DNA from: Deltaproteobacteria bacterium
GTDB lineage: Bacteria > Myxococcota_A > SURF-8
Reading direction: 5' to 3'
NCBI GenBank assembly: GCA_029570245.1
Contig: JAKQSH010000070.1
Location: 1-5,825 of the forward strand
DNA length: 5,825 nucleotides
In this document: positions 5,519 through 5,825 of the stretch, in pieces
How positions within the stretch are numbered: the first letter of the stretch is position 1
Layout of the letters: every line of letters begins with the position of its first letter
Translations under genes and position numbers: made by a program
The notes under the pieces: generated by a model
Seen by the model: the letters and a program-made list of their open reading frames with translations, nothing else
What the model was told of the DNA's origin: nothing
The model's database searches: none

Positions 5519-5825
5519 TTTCCGGCCTCCTTTGCGGCAAGCATTTCGCGGGCTTTTTCCAGATCGTGCGCAGTGTTAATAGAGAGCGGGCTGTTTCCTG
5601 TTTCCAGCATGCTGATTTTTATTCCATTTTCCAACGCACGCAGTTGTTCGAGCTTTTCGGCTTTTTCGAGCGGCGACTGCTGCAACTCAGAATAACGCAG
5701 CAGAACGTCACGCCTGAAGGCATAAGCTCCGATGTGAATATATCTGTTCGAGATTTCGCCTCCATATGGAATCGGCGAACGCGAGAAATACAGGGCGCGG
5801 TTCTGCGTGTCGCATACCACCTTGA
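5515..5825 (-). CDS. kdsB: 3-deoxy-manno-octulosonate cytidylyltransferase (CMP-KDO synthetase), C-terminal part
   Basis: KdsB activates KDO with CTP to give CMP-KDO and pyrophosphate, the donor for KDO transfer to lipid A; it is a cytoplasmic nucleotidyltransferase. The frame enters from the right edge and gives the last 102 residues, about 40% of a typical protein of near 250 residues; the N-terminus with the CTP-binding loop is outside. The family signatures in the fragment, in order, are KVVCDTQNRALYFSRSPIPY (known KdsB proteins share ALYFSR.xIP), RYIHIGAYAFRRDVLLRY, SPLEKAEKLEQLRALENG, and the C-terminal SINTAHDLEKAREML, equivalent to the D/N-T-xx-DLE motif. A GTG at 5820 could be mistaken for a start, but the conserved strand runs through it, so it is internal. 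Its TGA overlaps the kdsA ATG by four bases, so the two are translationally coupled steps of one pathway. The KdsC phosphatase step between them is not encoded here. Confidence 0.95.
   Translation of the reverse strand, partial: KVVCDTQNRALYFSRSPIPYGGEISNRYIHIGAYAFRRDVLLRYSELQQSPLEKAEKLEQLRALENGIKISMLETGNSPLSINTAHDLEKAREMLAAKEAGK
5526..5531 (-). promoter_or_regulatory. Consensus ribosome-binding site of kdsA
   Basis: On the - strand AGGAGG occupies 5531-5526, 7 bases before the kdsA ATG, and lies inside the last codons of kdsB. This perfect Shine-Dalgarno sequence fixes the kdsA start and allows strong re-initiation by ribosomes finishing kdsB. Confidence 0.85.

Noticed and set aside
5818..5820. 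GTG as a possible start of a short protein at the right edge
   Set aside because: Conserved KdsB sequence continues upstream of it to the window edge, so the codon is an internal valine of a truncated gene.

Overview
The window looks like chromosomal DNA of a Gram-negative-type (diderm) bacterium. The strongest evidence is a kdsB-kdsA pair for KDO, the inner-core sugar of lipopolysaccharide. GC content is moderate (about half by eye). Two membrane-anchored proteins with MJ0042-like zinc ribbons, an XRE regulator, and a KdsA of the cysteine (metal-dependent) class would suit the PVC superphylum (for example Lentisphaerota or Kiritimatiellota) or a deltaproteobacterial lineage. That placement is a low-confidence guess.

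Layout, left to right. (1) Positions 2-190, + strand: the 3' end of an XRE-family helix-turn-helix regulator, followed by an intrinsic terminator at 297-323. (2) A new transcription unit starts just after it, with a good -10 box at 347-352. It carries two genes on the + strand, at 456-1040 and 1108-3126. They encode proteins of 194 and about 672 residues with the same unusual plan: an N-terminal four-cysteine zinc ribbon with identical cysteine positions (5, 8, 27, 30), a long charged and acidic linker, a helical charged juxtamembrane segment, and one transmembrane helix at the extreme C-terminus. (3) A short intergenic region with a good sigma70-like promoter (3208-3235) leads into a complete MATE-family transporter (3309-4685, + strand). 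(4) Converging on it from the right, on the - strand, are kdsA (4691-5518) and the 3' part of kdsB (5515-5825, running off the window). These two overlap by 4 bases and are probably translationally coupled.

How the genes fit together. KdsA makes KDO-8-phosphate, and KdsB activates KDO with CTP after KdsC-type dephosphorylation, so the right-hand block is envelope (LPS) biosynthesis. The MATE transporter is an independent inner-membrane exporter whose stop lies 5 bases from the kdsA stop. The paired zinc-ribbon, tail-anchored proteins are the least explained part. I can describe their architecture but cannot assign a function. I see no mobile element, CRISPR array, tRNA or rRNA in the window.
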